This document shows positions 1-6,977 of a stretch of 13,164 bases of DNA, piece by piece. The notes under the pieces are model-generated. The model was not told the DNA's origin. It worked only from the letters and a program-made list of their open reading frames with translations, and made no database searches. Every line of letters begins with the position of its first letter. Position 1 is the stretch's first letter. A program made the translations under genes and the position numbers. The stretch is from an uncultured Alphaproteobacteria bacterium. GTDB lineage: Bacteria > Pseudomonadota > Alphaproteobacteria > Rhizobiales > Hyphomicrobiaceae. Where the stretch lies: assembly GCA_937950105.1 (NCBI GenBank), contig CALFEM010000533.1, positions 1 to 13,164 of the forward strand, given 5' to 3'.

Positions 1-47
1 ACGAGATGCCTAAGTGACTGGAGTTCAGACGTGTGCTCTTCCGATCT
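1..47 (+). other. Illumina TruSeq index adapter left on the contig end (artefact)
   Basis: This is sequencing-library DNA, not genome. Bases 1-7 are the last seven of the P7 flow-cell segment (ACGAGAT). Bases 8-13 (GCCTAA) are the reverse complement of TTAGGC, the TruSeq six-base index 3. Bases 14-47 match the standard read-2 primer site, beginning GTGACTGGAGTTCAGACGTG and ending GCTCTTCCGATCT. The match runs without a mismatch from the P7 tail to the final TCT, so chance is excluded. Genomic sequence starts at 48. Open reading frames crossing this junction carry adapter-encoded N termini and must be trimmed. Confidence 0.98.
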
Positions 48-542
48 TCCGAACCACCCGCGCGCTACATGCAGCGCGTCGCCAAGGAACTCATGACGGC
101 GGCACGGTCAGGTTCGCAGGTGTCGTTCGCGACCGCCGTGCGCAGTCATGCCGACGTGCCGTCCATCGGACTCTACTCGCTCGGGTCGCACGCCCGCAGC
201 CTGCCGCAGGCCGAACGCCCGACCTACTTCACCGGCATGGTCAACTTCATCGCGCGCTACGCCGCCAAGGAAGCGCCGAAGTATCCGCTCGCCAGCGCCG
301 TCGTGACCGGACAGACCGAGGAAACCAAGACCGGCGTCTACGTCGACACCAAGGTCACGCTGACCAGCGGCACGAGCTACGACGTGCGCTGGTGGCTGGT
401 GCGCCGTGGCACGACATGGAAGATCCGCGACGCCGAGGTGCTCGGCTTCTGGATGAGCCCGTTCCTCAAGGATCTGTTCGAGAAGTACATCAACGAGAAC
501 GGCGGCAACCCGCGCGCCCTGGTGATCGCGCTCAACCGCTGA
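48..542 (+). CDS. MlaC/Ttg2D-family phospholipid-binding ABC transporter substrate-binding protein, 5'-truncated
   Basis: This is the C-terminal 164 residues of an MlaC (Ttg2D, toluene tolerance) family protein. The family are periplasmic carriers that move phospholipids between the outer-membrane Mla complex and the inner-membrane MlaFEDB transporter. The visible part has the family layout: a helical stretch ending in an FTGMVNFIARYAAK-type segment, then beta strands with VTLTSGTSYDVRWWLVRRG, then WKIRDAEVLGFWMSPFLKDLF and a C-terminal helix closing with ALVIALNR. Full-length members are about 200 residues with a Sec signal peptide, so roughly the first 40-50 residues are missing. The reading frame runs without stop into the adapter, and the residues MLFRS that would precede Ser48 are adapter-encoded. 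No other mla gene is visible; they would lie beyond the contig end. The family call is by recognisable sequence pattern only. Confidence 0.82.
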   Translation, partial: SEPPARYMQRVAKELMTAARSGSQVSFATAVRSHADVPSIGLYSLGSHARSLPQAERPTYFTGMVNFIARYAAKEAPKYPLASAVVTGQTEETKTGVYVDTKVTLTSGTSYDVRWWLVRRGTTWKIRDAEVLGFWMSPFLKDLFEKYINENGGNPRALVIALNR

Positions 543-559
543 GTAACGCCGCGTAGCCG

Positions 560-772
560 TCAGAGCCCCCACGGCAGCGTGCGCCGCATCACGTCAGCCG
601 TCGGCGGCGCCTCGCGCGACACGCGGTCGCCATCGGCGGCGGCGATTAGCATCTGCGCCGCCAGCGCTGTGACCGCCGCGGCGATCACCGCGGCTCCGGC
701 CAGCAGCCCCATGGCCGGCGCGTCGACCTCCGGCATGGATTTCGTCGTCTCGCGATGTCTCACCGTGCGCAT
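560..772 (-). CDS. Small predicted single-pass membrane protein (70 aa), function unknown
   Basis: This 70-residue frame starts at ATG 772. A near-consensus GGAGG (plus-strand 779-783) lies six bases upstream, the best ribosome binding site in this part of the window. A longer version from GTG 805 would put that site inside the gene, so I reject it. The protein has a basic N terminus (MRTVRHRETTKS), a short acidic linker, one strongly hydrophobic alanine-rich helix (about residues 21-42, MGLLAGAAVIAAAVTALAAQ) and a polar tail ending TLPWGL. I do not recognise a family. It is transcribed away from the GGDEF-EAL gene and converges on the mlaC-like gene, with 17 bases between their stops. An 82-residue frame on the other strand (579-827) overlaps it but has no comparable start signal. 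The case rests on the ribosome binding site and the clean membrane helix. Confidence 0.5.
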   Translation of the reverse strand: MRTVRHRETTKSMPEVDAPAMGLLAGAAVIAAAVTALAAQMLIAAADGDRVSREAPPTADVMRRTLPWGL

Positions 773-978
773 GCGGGTCCTCCAGACAAGAACCGAGCAT
801 CGCACGCAAGTCCATCGATCCCGCTAAGGCTCCACCTAAACCTTTAGAGTTTGCCCTTACGCTTTCGCAAAGAGGTTGTGACAAAGTCGGCAGACCTTTC
901 GCGGAAACCGCACGGCGCCAGCGCCGGGCGACAGGGCCATGAAGGCCCGGACGAACCCTGCACGGTTCCCCTCCGAGC
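773..978. promoter_or_regulatory. Divergent intergenic region between the small membrane protein and the GGDEF-EAL gene
   Basis: These 206 bases separate two divergent starts, so they should hold both promoters. The centre (about 828-890) is lower in GC than the surroundings. It contains a short dyad CTAAA-CC-TTTAG (836-847), a possible operator or chance palindrome. I see no convincing -35/-10 pair. The right part (about 900-978) is GC-rich and offers no clear Shine-Dalgarno before ATG 979, which leaves the start of the GGDEF-EAL gene uncertain. Confidence 0.4.
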
Positions 979-3405
979 ATGACGCACGAGAGTTCACACC
1001 GGCCGCGCCGCAGCGCCGCCGGTCCTCGGTCCGTCGCCTCGGGAGTATGTGCGTTGAGACTTCTCAGTCACCTTCAGGGATCTCTGGCGCGCGGGTCGCG
1101 CTGGTGGCAGGGATCTCTCGCGCGCGGGTCGCGCTGGTGGAGATTGCCGGTCATCGGGTTCGGCTCGGCGCTCATCGCCACGATCTGGTTGGCCATCACG
1201 CTGCAGATCAACACCGACCGCCGCGCGATGCTGCAATCGCTGACGCACGAAGCCGTCAATCTGGCGCTGGTCTTCGAGCAGAGCACCGACCGGACCGCCC
1301 ACGATCTCGATCGCATTCTCAAGTATCTGCGCTCGTCGTGGGAACGTACCGGCTACATGGCCGACTGGCCGCAGCTCGTGCAGGAGGAGTTCACCTTCAA
1401 CAAGCGTACCGTGCAGATCGCCGTCATCGACCCCAAGGGCATGATGGTGACGAGCTCGAAGATGCTCTACCCCGATCCCCCCGTCGACCTCAGCGACCGC
1501 GAGCATTTCAAGGTCCATGCCGAGGCCCGGACAGACCAGTTGTTCATCTCGAAGCCGCTGCTCGGGCGTGCCTCCAACAAGTGGTCGGTGCAGTTCACGC
1601 GACCGCTGCTCGCCGAGAACAGCCGCTTCGCCGGTGTCGTCGTCGTCTCGCTCGATCCCGAGTTCCTGACGCGCTTCTACTCCTCGCTCGAACTCGGCGC
1701 CTCGGGCGGGCTGGCACTGGCCGGCACCGACGGCATCGTTCGTGCGGGTGCCGGCATCTATCACGACCGGCTCGGCAAGCCGCTGGCGTCGCGGGCGGCA
1801 AGCAGTCACGAGGCTCTCGAATCCGGCGTGCATGTCGCCGTCGACATGATCGACGGCGCACCGGTGGCGACCGCTACGCGCCGCTCGTCCGAGCTGCCGC
1901 TCGAGGTGGTCATCACCCGCAGCGACGCGCCGCAATACGCCGCATGGCTGCGCAATCGCCAGACCTACGTCATCGGCGGCGGCGTGCTGACGCTGGTGGT
2001 GCTGCTCGCCATGGCCGCCAGCCTCGTGCGCCGGCGCGGCTACGAGCGGCGCCTGCATTATCTCGCCCGATACGACAGCCTCACCAGCCTGCCGAACCGC
2101 ATGGAGTTTTCCGCCAGCCTCGCACGCCAGCTCGCCGAACGCCGCAACGGCGGCACCTTCTCGGTGCATCTGGTCGATCTCGACGACTTCAAGTCGATCA
2201 ACGACACGCACGGCCATCCGATCGGCGACGCCCTGCTCGCCGCCGTCGCCGACCGCCTGCGTGTGCACGTCTCCAGCGGTGACTTCGTCGCCCGTCTGGC
2301 CGGCGACGAGTTCGCCGTGATCCATCTCGGCCAGAGCACCGACGATGCCGCCTGGTTCGGCGACCTCCTCAGCACCGAACTCATGAAGCCGTTCGACATC
2401 GAGGGCGTGCGGCTGCAGACCGGCGCCAGCGTCGGTGTCGTCGTGGCCTGCGAGCGCTTTGCCGACGAAGACCAGTTGATGCGCTCCGCCGACCTCGCGC
2501 TCTACGAAGCCAAGAATGCCGGCGGCGGCACATTCCGCATTTTCGAAGAGCGCATGAACGAGGAAGCGCGCGAGCGGCGCATCGTCGAGACCGGCCTGCG
2601 CGAGGCGATCGCGAAGAACCAGCTCGAGCTGCACTACCAGCCGATCCTCGACATCGCGACTCGCAGCGTAACGGGCTTCGAAGCGCTGATCCGCTGGCGC
2701 CATCCCGACAAGGGGCTGATCCCGCCGCTCAAGTTCATTCCGGTCGCCGAGCAGACCGGCCTCATCGTCGACATCGGCGCGTGGGTGATCGCGCAAGCCT
2801 GCCGCGAGATCGCCGCGAAGGCCCCCGGCTACAAGATCGCCGTCAACGTCTCGGCCATCGAGTTCCGCGATTCCGACGTTGCCGCCACGGTGCGCCGTGC
2901 GCTTGCCGGGTCCGGCCTTCCGGCGGCCCTGCTGGAGATCGAGATCACGGAGTCGTTGCTGATGAAGAAGGACGCGACGACGCTCGCCCAGCTCGACGAA
3001 TTGCGCAAGCTCGGTGTGATGATCTCGATGGACGACTTCGGCACCGGCTATTCGTCGCTCAGCTACCTGCAGTCGTATCCGATCGATTGCATCAAGATCG
3101 ACCAGTCGTTCGTACGCTCGATCGGCCAGATCGAAAACGCCAAGGCGATCATCAAGGCGATCGCGACGCTGGCCGAAAGCCTGCACATGACCACGGTTGC
3201 CGAAGGTGTCGAGACGGAGCCGCAGTTCGAGACGCTCGAGGCGATGGGCTGCACCGAGGTCCAGGGTTATCTGTTCAGCCCGCCCAGGCCCATGGAGCAG
3301 ATCCTCGCCTGGATGCGTGATCGCGATGCCGCCCGCGACGCCGCCATCGCCACCTCCCCGTCGAAGCCGGACATGCCGGCGGTCGCCAACGTGGCGGCGG
3401 CGTGA
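979..3405 (+). CDS. Membrane-bound PDC-sensor GGDEF-EAL protein (c-di-GMP turnover)
   Basis: This is an 808-residue bifunctional-type c-di-GMP protein of the inner membrane. Order: basic cytoplasmic N terminus, helix 1 (about 57-75), an extracytoplasmic PDC/Cache-like sensor (about 76-328, with VIDPKGMMVTSS, DREHFKVH and VVVSLDPEFL), helix 2 (about 330-351), GGDEF (about 358-525) and EAL (about 535-780). The cyclase signature is AGDEF (441-445), a variant known from both active and inactive domains. The position of the inhibitory-site arginine (RxxD, ending at D435) is Ser, so product inhibition is unlikely. The EAL domain looks intact: EALIRW (568-573), NVS, ITES, DDFGTGYSSL (685-694), KIDQSFV, AEGVET and QGYLFS, so phosphodiesterase activity is likely. 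Residues 33-54 are a tandem QGSLARGSRWW duplicate. ATG 979 has no good ribosome binding site; TTG 1054, eight bases after GGGAG, is an alternative that keeps all domains. The stop lies four bases from the convergent ligase stop. Confidence 0.93.
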   Translation: MTHESSHRPRRSAAGPRSVASGVCALRLLSHLQGSLARGSRWWQGSLARGSRWWRLPVIGFGSALIATIWLAITLQINTDRRAMLQSLTHEAVNLALVFEQSTDRTAHDLDRILKYLRSSWERTGYMADWPQLVQEEFTFNKRTVQIAVIDPKGMMVTSSKMLYPDPPVDLSDREHFKVHAEARTDQLFISKPLLGRASNKWSVQFTRPLLAENSRFAGVVVVSLDPEFLTRFYSSLELGASGGLALAGTDGIVRAGAGIYHDRLGKPLASRAASSHEALESGVHVAVDMIDGAPVATATRRSSELPLEVVITRSDAPQYAAWLRNRQTYVIGGGVLTLVVLLAMAASLVRRRGYERRLHYLARYDSLTSLPNRMEFSASLARQLAERRNGGTFSVHLVDLDDFKSINDTHGHPIGDALLAAVADRLRVHVSSGDFVARLAGDEFAVIHLGQSTDDAAWFGDLLSTELMKPFDIEGVRLQTGASVGVVVACERFADEDQLMRSADLALYEAKNAGGGTFRIFEERMNEEARERRIVETGLREAIAKNQLELHYQPILDIATRSVTGFEALIRWRHPDKGLIPPLKFIPVAEQTGLIVDIGAWVIAQACREIAAKAPGYKIAVNVSAIEFRDSDVAATVRRALAGSGLPAALLEIEITESLLMKKDATTLAQLDELRKLGVMISMDDFGTGYSSLSYLQSYPIDCIKIDQSFVRSIGQIENAKAIIKAIATLAESLHMTTVAEGVETEPQFETLEAMGCTEVQGYLFSPPRPMEQILAWMRDRDAARDAAIATSPSKPDMPAVANVAAA
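1075..1140 (+). repeat. Two-copy 33-bp tandem repeat in the N terminus of the GGDEF-EAL gene
   Basis: Copy 1 is 1075-1107 and copy 2 is 1108-1140. They begin CAGGGATCTCT, end GTCGCGCTGGTGG, and differ at one base (G at 1086, C at 1119). The unit is a multiple of three, so it adds eleven residues, QGSLARGSRWW twice, at residues 33-54 directly before membrane helix 1. The near identity points to a recent duplication by slippage. A read-assembly error is the alternative. Confidence 0.95.
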
Positions 3406-3409
3406 CGCA

Positions 3410-5011
3410 TCACGCAGCCGCCGAGCGCGCGGAAAGCAGCGCACGCAGATCGGCGAGGGTGTCGACCTCCGCGGCGGGCTTGTCGTGACGCCAGCGCACG
3501 ATGCGGGGAAAGCGCACGGCGATGCCGGACTTGTGCCGCGTGCTCGCCTGGATGCCCTCGAACGCGATTTCGAACACGAGTTCAGGTGTCACGCGACGCA
3601 CCGGTCCGAAGCGTTCGATGGTGTTCCGGCGCACCCAGCTCGTGACGCGTGCGAGTTCCTGGTCGGTCAGCCCCGAGTAGGCCTTCGCGAACGGCACCAG
3701 TTCGCCGTCGTCGCCGCGCACGGCGAACGTGAAGTCGGTGTAGAGGTTGGCGCGCCGCCCGTGCCCGGCCTGTGCGTAGACCAGCACGGCATCGACGCTC
3801 AGCGGCTCGACCTTCCATTTCCACCAGTCACCCTTGCGCCGGCCGCCGCGGTAAAGGCTGTCGCGGCGCTTGATCATGACGCCCTCCGCCCCGCGCGCTA
3901 CGGCGCCTGCACGCGCCTCGGCAAGCGCGTCCCACGATGCGAAATCGATCAGCGGCGACACGTCGAGCCCGACATCGCGCGGCAATGCTGCGGCCAGCTC
4001 TTCGAGCTGCTGGCGCCTCCCGGCGAACGCGACTTCGCGCAGATCGTCGCCGCGCTGCTCGAGCAGATCGTAGGCGACGAGCCGCACCGGCGTGTCGGCG
4101 AGTTGCTTGCGGCTGACGGTCTTGCGGCCGATGCGTGTCTGCAGCGCCTGGAATGGCAGCGGCGCGCCGTCGCGCCACGGCAGGATCTCGCCATCGACCA
4201 CGGTGCCCTCTTCGAGGAAATCGCCAAGCTGCGCGATCTCGGGGAAGCGGTCGGTGACGAGTTCCTCACCGCGCGACCAGATGAACGGACGCCCGCCCCG
4301 CACGACCAGCTGCGCGCGGATACCGTCCCACTTGTATTCGGCGAGCCAATCGCTCTCGGCGCCGAGTGAGGCCGGATCACCTTCCAGCGCGTAGGCCAGA
4401 AGAAACGGATAGGGCGTCGAGCGCGCCTCGCTTTCGCTGGCCGCGATGAGCGCTTCGTAGCTCGTATCGAGCGGCGTCCAGTTTCCCATCAGGCGCTGCG
4501 CGAGCAGCGGCTCGTCGATACCCGTGGCGACGGCGAGCGCGCGCGTGACGAGCTTCTGCGACACGCCGATGCGAAAGCCGCCGGTGATGAGCTTGTTGAA
4601 AATGAAGCGCTGGTCGGGCGGCAGTTCGCGCCACGCGGCGACGATGCGGGCACGCCGCCCGGCCTCGTCGAGCCCGTCGAGGCCGCGGATCTCGGCCATC
4701 CACCATGCGAGATCGTGCGCGCTCGATGCTCCGACCGAGGGCAGCACCAGCGCAATCGTCTCGGCGAGATCGCCGACCACCGCGTAGGCATCCTCGAACA
4801 GCCAGAGCGGGATGCCCACCTCTTCTGCCGCCCACGTCCGCAGCTGCGTCGCCGTGACCGCGCGGCGCGGCGTACGGCCCGACAGCAGCGCAATGGCCCA
4901 GATGCGGCTCGCGTCGTCCACATCGGCGAAGTAACGCGCGAGCGCTGCGACCTTGGCGTTGATACGCGTGGTGCGATCCAGCTCGTGGAACAGCTCGGTG
5001 AAGCGGCGCAT
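3410..5011 (-). CDS. ATP-dependent DNA ligase (bacterial LigB type, ligase-associated cluster)
   Basis: This is a 533-residue ATP-dependent DNA ligase, separate from the essential NAD-dependent LigA. It seals nicks through a lysyl-AMP intermediate and is thought to act in DNA repair. An N-terminal helical DNA-binding domain (about 1-210) precedes the adenylation domain with motif I EYKWDGIR (catalytic Lys227), DGEI (motif III, 273-276), EGVMIK (motif IV, 376-381) and WWKWK (motif V, 396-400). An OB-fold domain (about 401-505) ends the core with FEGIQASTRHKSGIAVRFPR. All nucleotidyl-transfer motifs look intact. I start it at ATG 5011, where GAGG lies nine bases upstream and MRRFTELFHELDRTT begins like the family. 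A longer frame from 5089 would overlap the upstream gene by over 70 bases and is unlikely. The start is four bases after the exonuclease stop, so the two are probably co-translated. Confidence 0.95.
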   Translation of the reverse strand: MRRFTELFHELDRTTRINAKVAALARYFADVDDASRIWAIALLSGRTPRRAVTATQLRTWAAEEVGIPLWLFEDAYAVVGDLAETIALVLPSVGASSAHDLAWWMAEIRGLDGLDEAGRRARIVAAWRELPPDQRFIFNKLITGGFRIGVSQKLVTRALAVATGIDEPLLAQRLMGNWTPLDTSYEALIAASESEARSTPYPFLLAYALEGDPASLGAESDWLAEYKWDGIRAQLVVRGGRPFIWSRGEELVTDRFPEIAQLGDFLEEGTVVDGEILPWRDGAPLPFQALQTRIGRKTVSRKQLADTPVRLVAYDLLEQRGDDLREVAFAGRRQQLEELAAALPRDVGLDVSPLIDFASWDALAEARAGAVARGAEGVMIKRRDSLYRGGRRKGDWWKWKVEPLSVDAVLVYAQAGHGRRANLYTDFTFAVRGDDGELVPFAKAYSGLTDQELARVTSWVRRNTIERFGPVRRVTPELVFEIAFEGIQASTRHKSGIAVRFPRIVRWRHDKPAAEVDTLADLRALLSARSAAA

Positions 5012-5015
5012 CGCG

Positions 5016-6137
5016 TCACACCTCGGCAGCGGGATCGCCCGCACGCGCATCGCCCGCGCCAGGCTCGGCCCGAGCCTCGGTCTCCGCATCTGCGTCGGCC
5101 TGCCTCTCGGCCGCAGCCGTACGACCGGAAACCTCGTCCGCTACGGGATCTGCCTGCTCGCCCTCGAACTCCGTCGTGACGACGTGCGCGTCGTAGCCTC
5201 GCTCGGCGAGATGACGGCAGAACGACGACGTGTAACCGTGCGTGACGTAGATGCGCTCGGCCCCGGTGGCGGCGATCGCCGCATTCAGCGCCGGCCAGTC
5301 GACATGATCGGACACGACGAAGCCCCGATCGACGCCGCGGCAATAGCGGATGCCGCGCAGGGCCATCCAGCCGGACGCGAACGCCGTCGATACGTCACCG
5401 AACTTCGCGAGCCAGCGCCCGGCGAGTGCCGACGGAGGCGCGACGACGAGCGCACCGGCGAAGTCAGCCCGGCTCATGGCGCTCGTCACCTGCCGCGTCG
5501 GCGGCAGCGCAAGGCCCTGTGCGCGGAGCACTGCGTTGGTCGCCTCGACGGCGCCATGCGTCAGGATCGGTCCTATACCCGCGTCGATGTTGGCGATGAT
5601 GCGCTGCGCCTTGCCGAGGGCATAGGCACCGATCACCGCGACGCGTCCTTCGTCGCGGCACGTCCGCCACCAGTGCTCGATGTCGGCGATGATTTCGGCT
5701 TGCGGCCGCCACTTGAAGACCGGCAGTCCGAATGTGCACTCGGTGACGAACGCATTGCACCGCACCGGCTCGAACGGCTCCGACAGGCCATCGACCTCGG
5801 TCTTGTAGTCGCCCGATACGACCGCGACCTCGCCCTTCCATTCGAGGCGAATCTGCGCCGAACCCGGGATGTGGCCGGCCGGGTGGAATGAGATCGTGAC
5901 GCCGCCGATATCGATGCGCTCACCGTAACCGACGCCCTCGATGTCGATGTCGCCCAGGCGATGGCGGATGACAGGAGCAGCGGCATGGGTCGCCAGATAG
6001 TGCGCGTTTCCATAGCGCGCGTGGTCCGAATGCCCGTGCGTGATGAGCGCGCGCGCCACCGGCCGCCACGGGTCGATGTACACATCCGCCGGCGGGCAAT
6101 AGATGCCCCGATTGGTGAACGACAGCAGGTCCGACAC
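5016..6137 (-). CDS. Ligase-associated DNA exonuclease, metallo-beta-lactamase fold
   Basis: This 373-residue protein has the metallo-beta-lactamase/beta-CASP-like layout of the exonuclease that accompanies bacterial LigB ligases. Metal ligands are visible: HGHSDH (residues 34-39), HPAGHIPGS (His85, His89), SGDY (Asp110), SDHVD (His278) and VTHGY (His300). The expected role is metal-dependent trimming of DNA ends before ligation by the adjacent ligase; this is known for the family and inferred here. The start is GTG 6137 with GGAG five bases upstream; MSDLLSFTNRGIYCPPADVYIDP is family-like. The core ends near residue 326 (TTEFEGEQ), followed by a 45-residue alanine/acid-rich, probably disordered tail that seems longer than usual. 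Its stop is four bases before the ligase start. The other members of the classical cluster, an Lhr-type helicase and a PdeM-type phosphoesterase, are not in the window. Confidence 0.93.
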   Translation of the reverse strand: MSDLLSFTNRGIYCPPADVYIDPWRPVARALITHGHSDHARYGNAHYLATHAAAPVIRHRLGDIDIEGVGYGERIDIGGVTISFHPAGHIPGSAQIRLEWKGEVAVVSGDYKTEVDGLSEPFEPVRCNAFVTECTFGLPVFKWRPQAEIIADIEHWWRTCRDEGRVAVIGAYALGKAQRIIANIDAGIGPILTHGAVEATNAVLRAQGLALPPTRQVTSAMSRADFAGALVVAPPSALAGRWLAKFGDVSTAFASGWMALRGIRYCRGVDRGFVVSDHVDWPALNAAIAATGAERIYVTHGYTSSFCRHLAERGYDAHVVTTEFEGEQADPVADEVSGRTAAAERQADADAETEARAEPGAGDARAGDPAAEV

Positions 6138-6200
6138 CGGTGCTCCGTGCCTAACGCGACTGCGGACGTGGACGCGTCCGGGGTAGTGCGCGCGCTGGCC
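6138..6200 (-). other. Spacer between transporter and exonuclease genes with a GC palindrome
   Basis: These 63 bases follow the stop of the transporter gene. They hold a perfect ten-base palindrome GGACGCGTCC (6170-6179), nested with a second inverted repeat, CGGAC (6163-6167) with GTCCG (6176-6180). No run of T follows on the minus strand, so an intrinsic terminator is not supported. It could be an internal operator, or chance in GC-rich DNA. The exonuclease ribosome binding site is at its left end. Confidence 0.3.
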
Positions 6201-6959
6201 TCACCGCAGCAGCATGCCCGCTCCCGAGACCAGCAGTACCAGAAGCACCACAGTGCGGAAATGTTCCGCCGGAATGAGCGGGCGCAGCCGCTGACCGATC
6301 GCGACACCGGCGAGCGCCGGCAGCACCGCCAACATCGACGCGAACATGGTGGCGTCACTCGCCATGCCGTTCACCACAAGCGCCGCGGCCAGTACCATCG
6401 AGGCGATCAGCACGCCGAGGTTGATCGCCTGTACCAGCCGCGCCGGTTCGAGACCGAGTGCCATCACGTAGGGAACCAGCGGCATCACCTGCGAACCGGT
6501 CAGCCCCGTCAGCACGCCGTTGAGCAGCCCGACCGGCATCTGCAGCACCCGCGCCGCCCGGCCCGAAATCGCCAGCGTCGGCCGCGCCAGGGCAAACAGC
6601 GCATAGGCGACGATGGTGGCGCCGAGGACCAGCACTGCCACACGCGTCTGCACTGCCCCGAGCAGCACGATGCCGAGCGCGATGCCGGGCAGCATGGCGA
6701 GATACAGCAAGGCAAAGCGTCGCCCCGTCTCGATCAGGAATCCGTTACCGATCGCCACGGAGACGTTGGTCGCCATCGCCGGCATCAGCACCAGCGCGAT
6801 CGCTTGCTCGAGGTCGAGCGTGTAGACGAGGAACGGCAGCGCCGACGACGCATAGCCGAGTCCCGTCGCGCCTTTGACGATACCGGCGAGCAGCAGACCG
6901 CCGCCCACCAGCGTCAACAGATGCAGCCCAATCCCCGGCAACACGATCGCACTGCTCAT
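6201..6959 (-). CDS. TauE/SafE-family membrane transporter (probable anion exporter)
   Basis: This is a 252-residue, almost wholly hydrophobic protein with about seven or eight predicted membrane helices. It shows the two-halved pattern of the TauE/SafE (DUF81) family: an N-terminal half with LLLAGIVKGATGLGYASSALP (about 22-42) and a second half with GLLNGVLTGLTGSQVMPLVPY (about 144-164) as the matching glycine-rich segment. The size is normal. Family members export sulfite, sulfoacetate or other small organic acids, but substrate cannot be read from sequence. The ATG 6959 start lies 18 bases after the stop of the 269-aa gene, with only a weak GGG ribosome site, suggesting translation coupled to that gene. 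It precedes the exonuclease by 63 bases, so it could be an unrelated gene sharing the transcript. Confidence 0.88.
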   Translation of the reverse strand: MSSAIVLPGIGLHLLTLVGGGLLLAGIVKGATGLGYASSALPFLVYTLDLEQAIALVLMPAMATNVSVAIGNGFLIETGRRFALLYLAMLPGIALGIVLLGAVQTRVAVLVLGATIVAYALFALARPTLAISGRAARVLQMPVGLLNGVLTGLTGSQVMPLVPYVMALGLEPARLVQAINLGVLIASMVLAAALVVNGMASDATMFASMLAVLPALAGVAIGQRLRPLIPAEHFRTVVLLVLLVSGAGMLLR

Positions 6960-6977
6960 CGGCTCGCACCCGCCGCT

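Noticed and set aside
14..556. A 180-residue plus-strand frame starting in the adapter
   Set aside because: Its start is adapter DNA and the rest is an arginine-rich shadow of the mlaC-like gene.
939..2282. A 447-residue plus-strand frame overlapping the GGDEF-EAL gene
   Set aside because: It is a shifted, arginine/alanine-rich frame over clear GGDEF-EAL coding sequence.
994..3444. An 816-residue open frame opposite the GGDEF-EAL gene
   Set aside because: It mirrors the real gene across its full length, has no recognisable domain and is rich in Arg/Ala/Asp repeats typical of the antisense frame of GC-rich genes.
3197..4369. A 390-residue plus-strand frame opposite the ligase
   Set aside because: The opposite strand encodes a complete ligase with all motifs; this frame has none.
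6163..6180. Palindrome between transporter and exonuclease as an intrinsic terminator
   Set aside because: There is no T run after the stem, and GC-rich DNA yields such palindromes by chance; left as an unexplained spacer.
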